A stretch of DNA of 64,000 nt from Streptomyces griseicoloratus (GTDB taxonomy: Bacteria; Actinomycetota; Actinomycetes; Streptomycetales; Streptomycetaceae): the NCBI RefSeq assembly GCF_014534645.1, contig NZ_JACVQF010000163.1, positions 123,667 through 187,666 of the forward strand, read 5' to 3'. The position numbers and the translations under genes are program-made. Below are positions 61,272 through 64,000 of this stretch, piece by piece. Numbering within the stretch: position 1 is the first letter of the stretch; the number at the start of each line of letters is the position of its first letter. The notes under the pieces are model-generated. The model did not search any database and was not told the DNA's origin. It worked only from the letters and a program-made list of their open reading frames with translations.

Positions 61272-61877
61272 ATGAGCCGTTGGACGGAGTTGACCGGGGG
61301 GACGTCCGGAGAGGATTACGCCGCACGGTTCGCGGCCTTGGCCCGGAGCGGGAAGGATGTGCACGGTGAGGCGCGGTTCTGCGCGGCGCTCGTGCCTGCC
61401 GGAGCGCGGGTGCTGGACGCCGGGTGCGGTACCGGACGGGTCATGATCCGGCTCGCGGAGCTCGGGTACGACTGTGTCGGGGTGGATGCGGATGCGTCCA
61501 TGCTGGCGGTCGCGCGGCAGCAGGCGCCGGAACTGGCCTGGTTCGAGGCCGATCTGGCCGGGTTCGAGCCGAGTCGGCTCGACATCGCGGCGGACTTCGA
61601 TCTCGTGGTCGCCGCAGGCAATGTCATTCCCTTGCTCGCCGCCGGCACCGAGGCCACGGTGGTCGAGCGTCTTGCCGCGGCCCTGGCGCCGGGCGGTCTG
61701 ATGGTCGCCGGCTTCGGCCTGGACGAGGCCCACCTGCCCGTGCCGCCGAGCATCACGCTGTCGGAGTACGACGACTACTGCGCCGCGGCCGGCCTCACCT
61801 TCGTCGACCGCTTCGCCACCTGGGACGCCGACCCTTACGAGGGCGGCGGCTACGCCGTGAGCGTCCACCGCCGGTGA
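61272..61877 (+). CDS. SAM-dependent methyltransferase (class I)
   Basis: A 201-residue methyltransferase with motif I VLDAGCGTGRVMIRLAELGY, acidic loop CVGVDADASMLAVAR, and FDLVVAAGNVIPLLA with LAPGGLMVAGFGL. The N-terminal SGEDYAARFAALARSGKDVH resembles the Methyltransf_25-type small-molecule enzymes. The substrate is unknown. It probably starts without a leader behind TATAGT; an ATG at 61227 would overlap the iron box. Its stop faces the second ROK gene, which is convergent. Confidence 0.87.
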   Translation: MSRWTELTGGTSGEDYAARFAALARSGKDVHGEARFCAALVPAGARVLDAGCGTGRVMIRLAELGYDCVGVDADASMLAVARQQAPELAWFEADLAGFEPSRLDIAADFDLVVAAGNVIPLLAAGTEATVVERLAAALAPGGLMVAGFGLDEAHLPVPPSITLSEYDDYCAAAGLTFVDRFATWDADPYEGGGYAVSVHRR

Positions 61878-61912
61878 GGTCCTGTACCTGACTCCGGCCG
61901 CGCACCGAAGTG

Positions 61913-63103
61913 TCAGGCCGGTGAGAAGACGTGGTCGCTGATCAGCCGGGCGCCCCCGACGACACCGGCACACTGCCCCAGTTCGCCGAGCACGATCGGC
62001 AGGTTGCCGGTCGCCAACGGCAGCGACTGACGGTAGACCTGGGTGCGGATGCTCGCCAGAAGGTTGTGGCCCAGTCCGGTGAGCCCTCCTCCGATGACCA
62101 CCAGGCCGGGGTTGAAGAAGCTGACCAGCCCGGCGATGACCTGACCGGTACGTTTTCCTCCCCAGCGGATCAGCTCCAGGGCCACGGCGTCCCCGGCGCC
62201 CGCGGCGGCCGACACGTCCTCGGCGGTCAGCCTCCCTGCCGCCTCGAGCCGTCCCGCCAGCTCCGTCGACCGGCCGGACCGGGCGGCCGCGGTCGCGTCG
62301 CGTGCGAGGGCGTTCCCGCCGAAGTACGCCTCCAGGCAACCGGCATTGCCGCAGGCGCACCGCAGTCCGTCCGGTTCCACCTGGATGTGGCCGATGTCGC
62401 CGGCGCTGCCGGTGACGCCGCGGTGGACCTCGCCGCCGACGACGATGCCGCAGCCGATGCCGGTCCCGAGCTTCACGCATAAGAAGTCGCGCACGGACCG
62501 GGCGACGCCGGCCTGCTGCTCGCCCAGGGCCATCAGGTTCACGTCGTTGTCGACGAGGACGGGGCAGCCGAGCTCCTGGCTCATCGCCTCGCGGACGGGG
62601 AAACCGTTCCACCCCGGCATGATCGGCGGGGCGACGGGGACACCCTCGGGAAACCGGACGGGCCCCGGCACGCCGATCCCGGCGCCGTCGAAGTGTTCCA
62701 CCGACGCCGTCTCACGCACCTTGCCGACCAGGGCCAGCACCTGCTCGAAGACCGCGACCGGGCCGTCGCGCACGTCCAGCGGCTCGGTCTGATGGCCGAG
62801 GATGTCCAACTCCGCGTTGGTGACCGCGACATCCACGGAGGTCGCGCCGATGTCCACGCCGAGGAACCGCAGTGCCGGGGTGATCCGCACGTTGTGCGAG
62901 CGCCGGCCGCCACGGGAGGCGGCGAGGCCGTCCGGGACGACCAGCCCGGTCTCCAGCAGCCGTTCGATCTCGAACGCGAGCTTGGAGCGCGACAGTTCGA
63001 CCTGGTCCCCCAGGGCTACCCGGGACTGCGGACCGAGGTCGCGCAGGAGGCGGAGCAGTCGGGCCTGATGGATGTTGGCCGGTCGAGCCGTCGTACTCCT
63101 CAC
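61913..63103 (-). CDS. ROK-family transcriptional regulator (second paralogue)
   Basis: A 396-residue regulator, same length as the ROK protein at 29259 and by eye about three-quarters identical to it. The winged helix (HQARLLRLLRDLGPQSRVAL), LGVDIGATSVDVAVTNAE, GIGVPGPVRFPEG and the zinc site CACGNAGCLEAYFGG are all intact. The GTG at 63103 matches the paralogue's start (VRSTTARPA against VRRMTARPA); a longer frame to 63190 would include non-homologous residues. The candidate ROK operator is about 100 bp upstream. The downstream neighbour at 63343 encodes a large Ig-repeat protein. Confidence 0.92.
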   Translation of the reverse strand: MRSTTARPANIHQARLLRLLRDLGPQSRVALGDQVELSRSKLAFEIERLLETGLVVPDGLAASRGGRRSHNVRITPALRFLGVDIGATSVDVAVTNAELDILGHQTEPLDVRDGPVAVFEQVLALVGKVRETASVEHFDGAGIGVPGPVRFPEGVPVAPPIMPGWNGFPVREAMSQELGCPVLVDNDVNLMALGEQQAGVARSVRDFLCVKLGTGIGCGIVVGGEVHRGVTGSAGDIGHIQVEPDGLRCACGNAGCLEAYFGGNALARDATAAARSGRSTELAGRLEAAGRLTAEDVSAAAGAGDAVALELIRWGGKRTGQVIAGLVSFFNPGLVVIGGGLTGLGHNLLASIRTQVYRQSLPLATGNLPIVLGELGQCAGVVGGARLISDHVFSPA

Positions 63104-63202
63104 GGCGCCCCCGTCGTGGTCAGAGTCGTTCGCATGCCCGGTGCTTGGGGGTGCGACCTTCCACCCGGACAGTAGCAAAAACTCGTGCACCGATTCACAA
63201 AA

Positions 63203-63225
63203 CTTTCTTCATTTGATGGACAAAG
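63203..63225. promoter_or_regulatory. Candidate ROK operator, site 3 (upstream of the second ROK gene)
   Basis: On the minus strand it reads CTTTGTCC-N7-GAAGAAAG, with the same left arm and spacing as the sites at 29111 and 36676 and two mismatches in the right arm. A TACTGT element lies downstream at 63174-63169. Confidence 0.62.
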
Positions 63226-63276
63226 CCGGTGAGACAGCGCGGCCTTGTTACCGCCTCGGCTGTCGCGGAGGCGGCC

Positions 63277-63322
63277 AGGCCCGGTGGAGCGGAGTCGTCC
63301 GACTCTCCACTCCACCGGGCCT
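63277..63322 (-). terminator. Terminator of the Ig-repeat gene
   Basis: AGGCCCGGTGGAG (63277-63289) and CTCCACCGGGCCT (63310-63322) form a perfect 13-bp stem whose loop can pair further. It is about 20 bp after the stop at 63343. Confidence 0.82.
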
Positions 63323-63342
63323 TGTGCGCTGCGCTGTCCGGG

Positions 63343-64000
63343 TCAGCGACGGGCGGGACCGTGGTCCGGCGTGCCGACGTCGGACCTGCCGGCCGCCTTC
63401 TTGATCGCGGCGGCCTCCCGCTGGTCGATGACTCCCTCCTTCCGCAGCGTCGTGACGATCTCCCCGACGTGGGAGACGAACGCGCCGTGGTTCTTCCAGG
63501 CCCGGTGGTCCTCGATCAGCTCGTTGATCGTGCAGCCGTTGGTCGTGACACGGTTCGGTACACCGGTGTTGACCGAGCCGGTGAACACGGTGGAGCGGTT
63601 GTCCGCCTCAGGGCAGTCGGTGGGCGGCTTGCCGTCGACGACGGTGAGGGACAGCGACTGCGGCGTGGACGTGTTGCCGGCCTTGTCGCCGGCCCGGTAG
63701 AGCACGGTGTGGCTCCCGGCCCTGTCGATCACCACCGGGGCGGAGTACTGGAGGTAGGGGCCACCATCGAGGGAGTACTCGATCCTCGCCACACCCGACT
63801 CCGTGTCCGAGGCCGTCACCGTCACCGTCGCACTGCCGACGTAGTCACCGGCGTCGTTCTTCGTACCGGAGACGGAGGCCGACACCTGCGGCGGCGTCCT
63901 GTCCTCCGGCGGAGCGGCCACGACGGTGAACTTCACCGACTGCGCCGGTGAGGTGTTGCCGGCTTTGTCGGTGGCTCGGTAGGTGAGGGTGTGCTGGCCG
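63343..64000 (-). CDS. C-terminal part of a large secreted protein with Ig/OmpL47-like repeats (start beyond window)
   Basis: The frame is open from base 64000 to a TGA at 63343 (219 codons). It holds two Ig-like repeats with the shared pattern HTLTYRATDKAGNTSPAQSV and HTVLYRAGDKAGNTSTPQSL and the usual IEYSLDGGPYLQYSAPVVI core, then a C-terminal domain with two Cys (DCPEADNRSTVFTGSV, NGCTINELIEDHRAWKNHG). Such tails occur, as far as I recall, on multidomain extracellular sugar-dehydrogenase/ThuA proteins. With the adjacent ROK gene it may form a second ROK-sugar-dehydrogenase pair, like the one at 29259-40597. The catalytic part lies outside the window. Confidence 0.8.
   Translation of the reverse strand, partial: GQHTLTYRATDKAGNTSPAQSVKFTVVAAPPEDRTPPQVSASVSGTKNDAGDYVGSATVTVTASDTESGVARIEYSLDGGPYLQYSAPVVIDRAGSHTVLYRAGDKAGNTSTPQSLSLTVVDGKPPTDCPEADNRSTVFTGSVNTGVPNRVTTNGCTINELIEDHRAWKNHGAFVSHVGEIVTTLRKEGVIDQREAAAIKKAAGRSDVGTPDHGPARR

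Overview
The window is high-GC actinobacterial DNA. Third codon positions are almost all G or C, many genes start with GTG, stop/start overlaps of the ATGA, GTGA and TGATG type are common, and most terminators are GC-rich hairpins without a T run. The cellulase pair with CebR-type operators, a TTA-containing leader ORF, an iron box and a typical Streptomyces dispersed repeat all point to Streptomyces. From memory, not verified, the gene order resembles the S. coelicolor SCO654x-SCO659x stretch of the chromosome.

Layout. (1) 1-2.3 kb: a cut XRE regulator, a pterin dehydratase, a methyltransferase and an 11-unit degenerate tandem array. (2) 2.3-10 kb, plant polysaccharide degradation: a PL11 rhamnogalacturonan lyase, then divergent GH48 and GH6 cellulases, both with CBM2 modules, around a control region with cellobiose-repressor (CebR) boxes. 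(3) 10-18.9 kb, housekeeping and accessory genes: a His-rich methyltransferase, an aldo/keto reductase, a long-chain acyl-CoA ligase, a LysR regulator with a divergent bile-acid-type symporter, a secreted sialidase with a LamG domain, and an oxidoreductase remnant. (4) 18.9-29 kb: an NAD-linked molybdenum formate dehydrogenase operon with fdhD and a ketopantoate-reductase-like gene, divergent from an oxalate/formate MFS antiporter with a 47-residue small partner, then a FabH-like enzyme and a GntR/FCD regulator. (5) 29-36.6 kb: a ROK regulator, a ribose-type ABC importer, a Gfo/Idh/MocA dehydrogenase and a TIM-barrel isomerase. (6) 36.9-40.6 kb: a 1240-residue secreted protein combining PQQ-type sugar dehydrogenase, PKD, CBM6-like, ThuA and DUF1080 domains. 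(7) 40.7-50 kb: a tightly coupled 'ebo'-type operon (cyclase, UbiA prenyltransferase, TIM barrel, EboA, TatD/EboB, EboE, phosphodiesterase/EboF) followed by a Tat-exported TIM barrel. (8) 50-60.5 kb: a second oxalate/formate antiporter, an ADP-forming acyl-CoA ligase, a formyl-CoA transferase and an oxalyl-CoA decarboxylase-type TPP enzyme, divergent from a SucCD-like pair and an aldehyde dehydrogenase. (9) 60.6-64 kb: tRNA-Leu(GAG), a VOC protein, a methyltransferase, a second ROK regulator and the C-terminus of a large protein with Ig-like repeats.

How the parts fit. Blocks 4 and 8 make a complete oxalate route: uptake in exchange for formate, CoA activation, decarboxylation of oxalyl-CoA, CoA recycling by Frc, and oxidation of formate to CO2 with NADH. 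A shared TACAGT-cored motif in front of the antiporter/formate dehydrogenase divergon, the GntR gene and the oxc/sucCD-like divergon suggests that the GntR protein controls both blocks. Blocks 5-7 look like import and oxidative (3-keto) processing of a sugar or cyclitol next to a cyclitol/prenyl pathway. A second motif, CTTTGTCC-N7-GGAVAAAG, lies in front of both ROK genes and the five-domain ThuA gene. These two motif sets and the ebo-type operon, in which an inositol-phosphate-synthase-family cyclase stands where EboD is expected, are the most interesting features. No CRISPR array, insertion sequence, integrase or phage gene was seen.
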